Of a DNA stretch of 64,000 bases, positions 43,881 through 54,358 are shown one piece after another. The position numbers were made by a program, and so were the translations under genes. The stretch is from Deuterostichococcus epilithicus (taxonomy: Eukaryota > Chlorophyta > Trebouxiophyceae > Prasiolales > Stichococcaceae). Within the stretch, counting starts at the first letter, position 1, and every line of letters begins with the position of its first letter. The stretch is taken from contig JAVTLE010000008.1 of the NCBI GenBank assembly GCA_033439295.1, forward strand, positions 372,001 through 436,000, read 5' to 3'. Under the pieces are notes generated by a model. The model was not told where the DNA came from. It worked only from the letters and a program-made list of their open reading frames with translations, and searched no databases.

Positions 43881-45867
43881 ATGTTCAGCCGGTTCTGGCC
43901 GCCTTCAGCTGGCCAACAACAGCATGCAGAGCAGCCGGAGGTCCCGCAGGCAGAGACAGCTGCTCAACCAACAGGCAGGCGATCCCCATTTGCAGTTATC
44001 GCCAGGCCCGTGCGGCTGCTCGGCCGGGGTGTCGGTGCGACAGTGCGGGGCACGTCCACAGTAGTACAGAGCCCCGTGCGGGCGGCCAAGGGCCTGAGGC
44101 GGGACAGCACAGCGGCAGAGGCGCCGGTGGAGCCGGAGCCCGCTCCGGAGCCTCCCCGGAAACGTGCTCCCTGGGACGGGTGAGGTTTTCGCACTGTGTT
44201 CAATGTTCAATGTTCAATGTTCAACTGAACCCTCTGTCACCACTGGCATACAGCACATGAATTTGCAATCCGAACATCGCTTCCAACGCCTCCACGGTCT
44301 CTGTGCGCTGGCCTGCCGCTGCCAGAGCATCACTGGATGAAAAGCACAAGCATCAGTTCGCCATGGCTTGCTGTGCAGGCTAATAGAGAATGTGCGGGGC
44401 GGCATTGACGGCGCAAAAGATCTCATCCCGCGCGGCGGCGAGGCGACGCCGCAGCAGCTGCTCAAGCGCTGCTTCCCAGCGCGCCTGTCGTATGCGGGCG
44501 GCGCCGGCGCGGCAGCCTTCACGGGCACCAGCCACGACCTGGCAGCGTCTGGCATCCGGCTGTTCGGCCTGTCCGTGGGGCGCGCGAAGCTGCAGGTCAA
44601 GATCTACGAGTTCGCGCTCTACTTTGACGCCAAGCAGGTGAGGCTTGCCACTAAGGCTGCCAGCCATGCGCATTGCCATGCCACTCGCGTGTCCTCAAGG
44701 TGAAGTCAGTTAAGCCTCCTGCCAGAGCAACTTGGTCGTGCATCATGCTTCACGCTGGTGGCTTGTAGTGATGCTTGTCCGATCTGTGTACAGGCGAAGC
44801 ACTCGCAGCTCAGCAAGCAGCACAGCCTGCTGCCTGCCCCCCAGCCGCAGCCCCAGGCCCAGCAGGCAGCGGCGGCACCAGTGCCCCATTCAGCCCCCGA
44901 GCAGCAGGACCGCTTCGCCAACTCGCTGCGCAACAGCAACGACATCGACATGTCCCTGGTGGTGAGTCCTTAGTGTGTTCCCGTCCAGATGGCTGCGGTC
45001 TGGATCTTACAACCCTGTCTCCGCAGCCAGATGGAGTGACCACACCCCTCCGTGCTCACCAGAGCTATACCATGTGGAGTCAAGCATGCAAGCTGCAGCG
45101 GCTGAGGCGGGGATAGTGTCCGAACGAGCGCTGCAATCGCATGGCGCAGGTGCGTGCAAGCCGCAGCCTGCCGCTGCGGCTGATGGCGGCAGAGTACGAG
45201 CACATCCTAAAGCGGCGCCTCAAGCGCGTCGGCGGCTCGCCTGATGACCCGGCGCTCAAGCAGCTGCTGGAGCAATTCAGGTGCATTCCGTTGCAAGCAC
45301 CGGTGATGCGCTCTGCTTTCCATTGCACAGTGGCCATGCAGGGCAGACCGCTGCTCAAAAGGTAAAGCTGCAGGGACCGGCAACCAACGTGCTCGGACGT
45401 CATCCCCCCAAGCACTTCACGTGTCCACACACCACTGGCCGTCGTGTCTGCATGGAGGCACATCTGGCCTCACCTTCACCCGCGGGACCGCCCCCTGGCG
45501 CAGGGAAGAGAAGCTGCCGCCGCACATGGTGCGCAACGGCAACGTGCAGAAGGACTCGGTGCTGACCTTCACGCGGGCAGCCGGCGGCCGGGTGACCGCT
45601 GCCGCCGATGGGCAAGAACTCGCCACGGTGACCAGCCCCGCCTTTGCGGCCGCCGTCTTCGACCTGTACCTGGGGGACCAGCCGGTCAGCCCTGAGGCAC
45701 GGGGCACCGCGCTGGATGCCGCATCGCGCATGCTGCGGTCCGGCGGCGAGGGGTATGCCCCGGCGCCCGGGCTGCCTGGCATCTGCGAGGGCGCCGCCGA
45801 CGGCGGCGGCTGCGCGCGGCGGTGGCCCTGGGACAACGTCTTCCGCCCCCAGCCGGCGGCGGCGTGA
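43881..45867 (+). CDS. Chalcone-isomerase-fold protein (CHI-like / fatty-acid-binding FAP type)
   Basis: A predicted 406-residue protein in five exons in phase: 43881-44179, 44379-44637, 44794-44961, 45150-45280 and 45504-45867. The first about 105 residues are basic and low-complexity, a possible targeting region. The CHI-like core starts in exon 2 with FTGTSHDLAASGIRLFGLSV and VKIYEFALYFDAKQ. It resumes after a Gln/Pro/Ala-rich insert with SLVVRASRSLPLRLM, REEKLPPHM, then SVLTFTRAAGGRVTAAADG and FAAAVFDLYLGDQPVSPEAR. The order G-x-Y/F-A-Y/F-Y, LVV, FTR and F-x-x-YLGDxPVS matches CHI-like proteins. The catalytic set of true chalcone isomerases cannot be confirmed, so I favour the fatty-acid-binding or enhancer type rather than flavonoid synthesis. 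The roughly 40-residue insert is unusual. Confidence 0.78.
44198..44224. repeat. Four-copy GTTCAAT tandem repeat
   Basis: GTTCAAT is repeated about four times within the first intron of the CHI-like gene, about 20 bp after the donor. Confidence 0.85.
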
Positions 45868-47729
45868 TCGTCCGGCGGCCCAGCTGGCGCTGCCGCTGGT
45901 GCTGTGACATGTAGAACGGGTGTGTGCGCACGTCCTCTTGCAACACGGGCGGGGCACAATACCGTGAACAGCGGGCTGCACGCAGGTGCAGGCTCAGCAT
46001 CGCAGGCTGTGCATTTCGTGGCACCTACAGCGCACCTATTGACTGTGACACGAAGACTTGATATCTTGACGAAAGCGATGCGCTGCAGGTCGACACGGCT
46101 GTGCACCTGACGCAGACCGCTGACATCAGACTTCCTCTTTGTTGTATCCTAGATCTAAGTCAGCTTTCGAACAAGCCTTGCCAGAGGCGGCCTCAGCTGT
46201 CAACAATGCTTCATCTCGAGAAGCGCATTACATGACCTTGTTGCTGGTGCAAATAGCAGTTTGATGGCACTGCTTGTAATTGTTCGCCCATGGGCATGCA
46301 AGCCTTGCTCGAGCCGTGTCTTACCTACTTCTCTCTGGCTGCCAGATCGTTCCTCATCAGTGACCCTTCTCTGTGTCTGTCAGCGGCTCGGACGGCCGCT
46401 TAAGACAGAGAGATTGTTCACGTCATGTAGTTCACGTCATGTATAGTAGTCCACCAATGCCACCGCCGTCAGGGCGACTTGGTCCGAGTGCGCCATTTCG
46501 CCTCTACGACAATCGCTGTCTGTCAGTAGCAAGGTACCTTCACCAAGATCAAGTACATTTGTCTTATCATTGCGTGAGGTTTACCCAACGCAAGCAGATA
46601 TGAGGCGCAAACGTCGAGCTTGGACACACCGTGAACTGGAGAATTATGACTGCAGCATGCCAGGCCCGCCAAAAGCAGGTGCCTAGACGCCAGCTGCTCC
46701 TCTCCCTGCAATGCAGCGGCCCCATCGGCGCACAGCCCCTAACGCCCGCCCCTGCCAACCCCACCGCCGCTGCCCATGGCAGCTCAGGCGACGGTGACCC
46801 TGCTGGCCGCGGCCAGTTCTCCGGCCGCCGCAGCACAGAAGCAGCCGCACCCCGCGTTGGCGGCGCAGCCGCCATTGTCCGTCGCCCCGGCGTACATGCC
46901 GCCGGCGGGCTCGTCGCGGCTGGAGACAAACTCGAGTCAGGAAGACGCTGGCGTCGGTGGCGGCGTGTGGTGGCTGCCCGGCTGCAGAAAGGCAGGGTGC
47001 AGTGCTTGGCGGGTAGCTGTCGATCTGCTGGTGCCGAGCGCGGTGCACTAATTGAGGAGGCGGGCGCTGAACACCTGCTGGCCTGTGACAGGACGGGCGC
47101 CTGAGAATGTTGAGACTCATGAAGTGTCTGCAACCTCACTAACAGGTTGCAGACGAGTTTGCAACCATGCAGGTGGAGGGAACCACAAACTGTGACAAAC
47201 CGCGCAGATAATGGACGAATGTAGCAGGCGACTGGACAGCAGGAGACCGGGAATGCAGTGCACAAACCTGTGCCAGGAGTCTGTGAAAGTGGCAACAGAT
47301 TCAATAGCCTGGCTGCGGCGGCAATGGAATGAGCAGTGGGAGGCAGGATGCCTGCAATGCACCCGCGCAGCGGCAAGCGTGCGCAAAGGAGGGTGGAGTC
47401 CATCATGACGTACCATGTGTGGAACCCAGGCAACACTTCCTCCGGGTGCGAAGGCTGTGGACCAGTGGCAGCTACGGACCACGATGACTGCTTCAGAAGG
47501 GCCATGCACCGGATGCAGCAGACGAGGGAGACACAGGAAGGACGCCACCAGCCATGTCGCTCCTGGCGGCGCTCTGTTGCAAGTGTTGTGGATGCCAACC
47601 GCGACCTGCACCCCTGGCGCAAGACTGCACACCGCTGCCCCGGGAGACGATGGCCACAGCTCTGCGGCGGTCCGTGCATACCCATGCGTGCAGAAATTTT
47701 CCGGCGGGCCGCGGCGCTGGCCGTTGGGA
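45868..47729. other. Long intergenic stretch, no supported gene
   Basis: About 1.9 kb after the CHI-like gene. Long overlapping open frames on both strands (for example 46567-47880 minus, 46776-47051 plus) are Arg/Ala/Pro-rich, have no recognised domain and conflict with one another, so I treat them as products of high GC. I could not find copies here of the later exons of the gene at 54359-56855. Confidence 0.4.
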
Positions 47730-48390
47730 GCCCATGTTGCAGGCGAGGTAGCAAGCCGCCGGCAGGTCGTTGCAGCTTCGCTCCAGGGTGTGCTGGATGG
47801 CGGGCTCCACAGCCGGCGCCAGTGACTCGACCAGCGCCGCGCCGGGGGGACTGGCCCGTCCGCGCGGTCTCCGCCGACATGGTGGACTGTATGGCGAGGG
47901 GCCGCGGCGGCGACGGCTGCGTCGCGCCCCGCTGCCGCGGCGACCTTGGGGCGCGCCAGCGCGGCGCCGACGCAGGCGGCCAGCTTCAGGCCTTCAGGGA
48001 GGGGCGCCTCCGCGCTGCATGCCTGGTTGTCGATCTCGGGATCGAAGGCTGCAGCCAGCGCGCAAAGCGCCGCTGCTGCCAGACGCACGCAGCGCAGCGC
48101 CAGCAGCAGCGCCAGGGCGGGCGTCGTCGGCTGCCTCAACTGCGCCAGCTCACTCGGTGACCTGGCACCTTGCATGGAGTCAAGCGGCATGCTGTGACGT
48201 AGTTGAGATTTGAAGTGTTCACACCACACTGCCACGCATTGCGCAAATGTCTGATGCAGGATGGCCTGCAGCGGCCTGAGCACTCGCCGACTCGCCGCAT
48301 CGCATGCGCAGCATGCCGATCAGGGCCTGCGCCATCTCAGTGTTCAGCGGCCGTGGAGCCAGTGCCAGCAGGTTCCCCGCAGCAAAAGCC
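47730..48390 (-). pseudogene. Decayed inverted copy of the unknown gene at 54359-56855
   Basis: Two blocks match exons 2 and 3 of that gene. Block 1, about 48233-48390, still follows a CAG acceptor and reads RAFAAGNLLALAP and EMAQALIGMLRMRCGES where the intact gene has KTFSSGNLRTKTP and ETAQALLAQLRSQCGET. Its last third (VLRPLQAILHQTFAQ against MWPRLQQILMLTFQR) is in a different frame. Block 2, about 47730-48155, has PALALLLALRCVRLAAAAL against PALGLLLAVRYVQLAAAAL, then ARPKVAAAAG against LRPKVVAAAG. It continues in another frame with LERSCNDLPAACYLACNM against LRRSPRELTAAVYSGFYM. The two or more frame changes and lack of later exons suggest a non-functional copy of a host gene. Assembly errors could mimic some shifts. 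Confidence 0.7.
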
Positions 48391-48948
48391 CTGCCGACAA
48401 CAGCATGAGGCTCAGGGCAACTCAAACAGGACGTCCCGCAAGCATGCGAGAGTAACACGCAGCAATGACTTACTTGTCGATTTCGCCGTCTAACAAAAGC
48501 TTCCTATGAGCAATCTTGGGTGTTCAATTGGAATCCAAGCCCGCGCACTTGCCTTGCGTGCAGAGTTCATAATGTTCGCAAATTAGGTGCGGCTCGCAAC
48601 ATGATCCTTGGAACAGTCACAAGCGTTCGAGCCCTGGCAACAGGCGCAACGCTAGGCGCGCTGCAGCTGCACTTTGTTCGATTTGAGCTCGGGCTCCGGC
48701 CGGATGCTGTAGTACGAGGGCGGGAGGCTGACTGAACTTGACGTCAGCATCGCAGAAGTGCTTTGTGGACACTCCAGTGCTGCATTCGCATCAAGATCCA
48801 TCTCATTTGTTGCTATGCACCAGCCTTGCAACACCTTGGCACATGTGTACCCTCACCACAGTAACGCCCACAAAGATGATCGAGCACTGCTTGCAGCGTT
48901 GATCTGTCTGTACGTGTGTGGATACCGCGTCTCTCTAGACTGCTTGCT
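48391..48948. other. Intergenic region upstream of the Nepro-like gene
   Basis: No coding similarity recognised. It likely includes the promoter of the plus-strand gene starting at 48949. The first exon of the decayed copy was not found here. Confidence 0.4.
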
Positions 48949-51900
48949 ATGCGAGTCAGCCCTAAACCCAGCCCGCTGGACCCAAAGTGGGTGGGGCAGT
49001 ACCGCCTGCTGGTGGCGGGCGCCGACCGCCTCAGCCCGCTGCTGGCCGCCGCAAACCTGACCGAGCTGCAGGTAAACAGGCTCGCCCTGTAAACGCAGGT
49101 CGCATGGCACTCGCCTCACGCCGCCGCACGCCGCCTACGATGAGGCTCATCACACGGTTGCCGTGTCACCTGAGATGTGGCACCGCCTGGATCAGGGAGC
49201 GCTGGCGCCGCGGCAGCTGTGGCAGGAGGTGGCGCTGTTCGAGCGCCTGCTGTACAAGAATCGCAACCAGCACCGCCGCACCCGCTACTTCCAGCGCTGC
49301 CTCGAGGTGCAGCGCTCCCACTTCCTCGCTTGACAGGATGCATGGCAAACAGCAGAGCACACTAGCGTCTTGCAAGGTGCACAACTTGCAGCCTCCGCCG
49401 CCGCAGGTGAAGCGGCACCTGCAGCTGCTGCAGCTGCTGCAGCTGCCGTCCCTGCTCGCCGCGCTGCACAGCGGCACGCAGCCGCCCAGCGCAGCCGCAC
49501 AGAGGCGAAGCGAACAACAGAGACAGAAGAAGCAGCAGAGGCGAAGCTCGTCGGGCGCTCCCCTGCCAGGCAAGTGCCAGACTCGGAGCACGGTCCACAC
49601 GCTGGCGTTGAGAGCGGACATCCACTGGTTTTGTTGGCCGGTGAGCATGGGCACAGTGTCCAGGGCTTGTCACCTGCTCCAGCCGTGCCCACCTGCAGAT
49701 ATATCAGCGCTACCATCGTCCATTGGGTTCGCAGGCGCACAGCAGGCCGGCACGCCGCAGGGCGCGGCCCACCTGCCGGGGCGGGACCTGGGGATGCTGG
49801 CGCTGCGGCGGCTGCGCGGTNGCGCGCAGACGGCGGCGGCGGCGGCGGCGGCGGCGCGCAAGGCGGCGGCCTCCGTCGCCGCCGTCGCGGCGCAGGGCTT
49901 CTTCCTGCCGTTCTGCCTCACCATGACCGCCGTCCTGGCGCGCATCCACGTGCGTGTGCCGCAAGCTGATCTGGCGACGGGGCCTCTGCACAGCGTCGTG
50001 ATGTTACGTTCTGGTGCTGCCGTGCCTTGACTGCGATCGCAAGGTCGTCTCCTCCTGCTATCTTAGCATCCCTGCCCTGCATGAGGAAAGGGCCCTCCGG
50101 ATCAGCAGCACACGAGGTGCTGGACAGGAGGCAGCCTTCCAGACGTGGCCGCATGTTTTCGGGTTCATCAGTGTACTCAGGGTTCAGGCCAGGCCAGCGA
50201 CCCCGGACTAAGATTTCGTGGAGCGCTCATTTGCACCCTGCTGCTGCCGCGCAGCTGTACACGGCGCAGATGGCGCTGGACTGCGTCCGCGGCTACAACG
50301 CCGTCGCGCAGCTGGCGCCGCTGCTGCCCGACAGCGGCGGGACGCCGCATGCGGCAGCGGCGGCACGCCCTGGCGAGCTGCCTGCCATGCTGGCCTGCGA
50401 CTGGCGGGCAGAGCTGCCGGCCGTGCGGGACGTGGCCTTCGATAAAGGTGCGCGACTGCTGCTGGGGAGCGATGCAAGGTCACTCTGGGTGCAAGCTGCA
50501 AGCTGCAAGCTCACTCTGCACAGCCGGTGCACCTCACGCACAGGTGCCATTTCCCTGGATGAGGCATCGGGCCTGAATAAATCAGAAAGCTTGCCATGGT
50601 GGTTGGCACCGGCACATGTCTGTAAACTCAGAGGTGATACACCGCAGGCGACTCCTGGCAGGCCCGATCCGCGGCTGCGTGGCAGCAGCACGGCCTGACG
50701 CTGGCGGCGCCGGCACCCGGGCAGCAACAGCCTACGGCGCCGGCGTCGCTTCTGGCAGCAGGCAGCGCGGCGGCGGGAGGCGAGCTGGGGGAACGCATCG
50801 ACCGGAGCCAGTTTGCCGCCACCCTGGCGCGCAGTCAGCCGCCCACGAGCCCAGCACAGCAGCAGTCGCCGCCCGCGTCCCAGCTGCAGGCTTTCCAGGT
50901 CTGTGTCGCGATGCGAGACGCTTTTCCTTGTAGGGATGATCACCGGGTGCTGCGCTAGCTTGCTCCTCGTGGCAACTATGAAGTAGAGGTGCTCCACTCA
51001 AACACGCAGCCTCCAGCAGGCGTCTGCTGCCCCGGTTGCAGCACACGTAGAGCCCTGCGTTCCTTACGTGAAGCCTCCAGACCCGTTTCTCATCTTCGTT
51101 GCAGGATGTCGGTCGCACAGACGGTGCAGAGGCGGCCGGTTCCCAGGACGCGCCCATCCGCTTTCAGCGCGCGGCTGTGTCGCTGGGCCTGGGCGTCGCC
51201 TCGGCCGCTCCCTCGCTTGCAGCCGTGCCGCTCGCCGCCGCGCCGCCCGCCGTGNCGCAGNCAGCNGGCGGNGGCGNGCCGGCGCCGGGGCAGCCCGCGC
51301 CAGAGGGAGCGCCCGCCTCGGCGCCGCCGCCGGCAGACCAGCAGCCTGCCGCTCGTGACCCTGTGGCCGTAATGTCGGGCGCAGAGGCCCTGTTCCCACA
51401 GCAGCTGCTGCCATTGCCTCCGACGGCGCTGGCGGCTGCATCGGCGCCGGGGGTCGCTGCAGTGGCTCCACAGCGCGGCGAGCAATTTTCACCGGCAGCC
51501 GCGACGCCGGCAGCTGTGGCGATGGCGGCAGCAGCGTCCCATCTGCTGCCAGGCGACAGCCGGCCAGCACAGCCAGCCGGCGAGCAGCGTCCGGCGCAGC
51601 TGGCAGCCATGCTGGCGATGCAGCAGCCGGCGCAACTTCAGCGCCCCGCAGCTCCCCAGGCGGCTGCTGGCGGGGACGCTCCGCAGCAGTCGCCGCCGGA
51701 GCAGCCTCTGCCGGCCGTAGCGGCCGCACTCGGCGGCACCTCCGCTGTTCCGCAGCAGCAGCTGCAGTCGCCCGCCTCAGCCCTGCAGCCGTCGCCTGCC
51801 GCTGCAGCCACCAGCGCACCCAGCACGACACCGGTGGCGCCAGAGGCACCGTCAGCAGCACTTCCGGTGCCCGCTGTCGATGCATCATGGGGCAGCGCCT

Positions 51901-52787
51901 GGGCCGCGGCGCCCGGCCTTGGCGCCCTCTTGCCGGCAGACCAGCGGGACGCCCCGGCAGCAGATGGGGCTGCAACAGCACCAGCAGGGCCGCAGCACGA
52001 GGCGGCTGTGACAGCGACGCAGGCGGCTCCGTCACCTGTCACGGCGCCGGCGCCGCTGGCAGGCTCGCCAGCAGCGGGTGCAGCAGGCTCCCCAGCAGCG
52101 GCTGCGGCAGCTGGTGGTCAGCCAGCTGCGCAGGGGCGGGCGGCGGTTGGCCNTGCTGCACCAGGCCTGGCTGCGCCGGTCAGTGAGGCGGGGGCCACAC
52201 CCCGCAGGACCCTGCAGCAGCTGCTGCCGCGCAAGCGGCGGCGCGGCTCCACGTCAGCACCCTCACCGCAGCCAGGTGCATATATGGTTTGGCTGATGTT
52301 TCGGTAGCATCACCTTGCAGGCACCCTGCACGGCTGCATTGCATTGGATGCGAGTGCGCTCTAGGTGGATCTGTGAGGCTCTTGACAGCGACACATTTGC
52401 TGCGACGTCATATCTCCTTCACACCACAACGATGTGAATTCTGCCCAGCTCGAGGTTCGTGCTCTGCAATGCGATGCAGCGGCAGCGGCGCCGCTCGCCT
52501 GGGCGGACTGGCTGGAGGGACCGGCAGACAGCGCGTCAGCAAGCGCCGGCGGGGCCGGCGGCGGTCGTCCTGGAGGCGCTGCATCCTGCGCCCAGCAGCA
52601 GGGCCTGCGGCAGGCGGCGCCGGCCAGTCGCAATGCCGCCAGCCTGCCAGCATTTGGCACGCCGCTGGGCCAGGAGCAGACTTCTGCGGGGCCTGCCAGC
52701 GCCACGATAGCAGAGCGGCCAGAGGACAGGGACCCGCAACAGCCTCGAAATGTTGCTACCGTCTTCGACATGCTGTTGCCGAAGTAA
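48949..52787 (+). CDS. Nepro-like (nucleolus and neural progenitor protein) domain protein, tentative
   Basis: A predicted 851-residue protein in eight phase-consistent exons: 48949-49071, 49175-49306, 49407-49569, 49735-49949, 50255-50447, 50648-50898, 51105-52275 and 52480-52787. The N-terminal third is structured: ALFERLLYKNRNQHRRTRYF, VKRHLQLLQLLQLPSLL, FFLPFCLTMTAVLARIH and LYTAQMALDCVRGYNAVAQL. The YKNxNQHRxxxxF helix followed by FFLPFxLxxxAxLARIxV resembles the N-terminal domain of NEPRO proteins, linked to RNase MRP/P and rRNA processing. This is from memory and tentative. The remaining about 530 residues are Ala/Pro/Gln-rich and probably disordered, ending NVATVFDMLLPK. The intron 49570-49734 has a GC donor (CAG then GCAAGT). 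Six ambiguous bases fall inside coding exons (49821, near 51255-51277, and 52153), all in GCN/GGN-rich stretches. Confidence 0.55.
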
Positions 52788-54358
52788 GCTGGGCCAGCAG
52801 GCAGGCTGTGTCATGCGGGGCATGTGCTTGCCTATGCTATGCAGGCAGGCTGTGTCATCAAGCTGATGCGGGGGTGCTTAGGAGTACAGGTATCTCGGTG
52901 GTTTACATCATTCTGGCTAACAGTGTCATGAACAGCTAGAGTCAGGAGCAGACGATTATTCTGGACCCCAACCGCTGATGCGGCAAGATACCCGACTTCA
53001 CACTGCACGGCACAGATGGAACAGTTTCCCACGGTCTGCAACCAAAACGACAGCGACACGCAGCGGGCAACATGGGCGGCATTGATTCAAGGAGGGTTAC
53101 ACGTGTATGCACCCACACGCAAACACATGCGTCGACAAGGCTTGCACCGACCGCTGGTTCGGCCACAGTACTTCACACATTCCGATGATCTGCCCACCCA
53201 AGCGGCATGTTGATCATCTATACATAGCGCTTTGCCATGGCCCGCGACCTGTCGCCCAGCGGCGCAGAATTAGCTGCACATGTGATGGACCTGTGAGATA
53301 GCGACCGTTTCTTCATCAGGCAGTCTCACCTACTCGCCTGCGACGCGATCACATGACATTTTACAGCTCTTTGAAGTAGCATCACATAGACCCGTCTTGC
53401 AGCGCCTCTAGCCGAGGGTGGCTGCTGCATCTGGCGCCGCCGCCACCAGTGCCGCCAGAACGCCTGGGCGGCTGAATGCAGCCATGGCTCGGCCTAAGCC
53501 AGCCTCCAGAGTCGCCTGCTGCTGCTCTGCAAATCCACGCGGCGCAAGTCGCAGATGGTGCCGATGGCGTACAGTGCCAAGGCAGTGTGCGTCTGGTCGC
53601 AATTCTGAAGCTCTTCAAATAGGGCCTCCAGCCTGCAGGGTCATCGCCAACACGAGTCACACATGTGGGTCGACAACTCTGGGACCGGCTGCTCGTTGGT
53701 GCACTGTCTGCTTCTGGTCGTGAAGCGCACAACCACCTGGCGTGGCCATCTTCCTGGCCGTCTTCCATCTCAGACATCAACAGCGAATGCTGCCTCCAGT
53801 ATGACTTAGCCAGGCAGGCTGTTGGCAGCCTGCACTCTTATTGGCAGATGGCAAGGCTGCTGCCGTCAATGGGCCCGAGTTTCGTTCCGCCTGCGTGTCA
53901 ATGATCCTGACGAGGCTGATTTCGAGGGAAGCGAGGCACGACTTCATTCAAACTGGATGACCTGCATTGTAGGCGCGTCTGTTCACACTGGCGCAGGCTG
54001 CAACACATTCGCCGACGTGAAGCCTAGCGCACACTGCTGCGTGATTGGAAGCGATTCGAAAACGGGTGCGCATTCGCTCCCCGTTCGAGACACTTCAAAC
54101 GAAACAGTTGGTTGGCAATGTATTTCCGAGCCAGCTGGCTGACGTCAGCATCGCCTGTGAAAGGTGCAGGTGCTCCCTGATTCGGCAGGAGCCCGCAGCT
54201 CCCTCCATCGTCTCGTTGATGCTGCAGCTGTCTCTCTGAAGCCATGTTGCCGTCTCCGCGTGCCTAATCGTTCACATCCTGCTGGGTGTTGCAAGCTTGC
54301 CTAAACTTGCTGACCTCCAAACTCGCTGGGATCGCAACGCGGCAACTAGAAAGTCGCA
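52788..54358. other. Intergenic region containing one possible gene remnant
   Basis: Apart from the fragment at 53408-53632 no coding similarity was seen. The part just before 54359 should hold the promoter of the unknown gene. Confidence 0.4.
53408..53632 (-). pseudogene. Possible exon or gene remnant with a frame change
   Basis: On the minus strand a CAG acceptor is followed by codon-like sequence reading LEALFEELQNCDQTHTALAL, continuing YAIGTICDLRRVDLQ. The helical, Ala-rich sequence EQQQATLEAGLGRAMAAF continues to a stop at 53408 but in another frame, without an obvious intron between. It looks like the last exon of a helical-repeat protein with a single frame shift near 53525. It could instead be two chance frames. 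No family was recognised and no upstream exon was found. Confidence 0.3.

Noticed and set aside
46567-47880. 437-codon minus-strand open frame
   Set aside because: It has Arg/Ala/Pro-rich composition, no recognised domain, and overlaps the decayed copy in a different frame from the homologous sequence. It is probably a by-product of GC bias.
47117-48283. 388-codon minus-strand open frame as a functional gene
   Set aside because: Only its first third matches the intact gene at 54.4 kb. The remainder is in the wrong frame relative to that gene, so the open frame does not represent a real protein.
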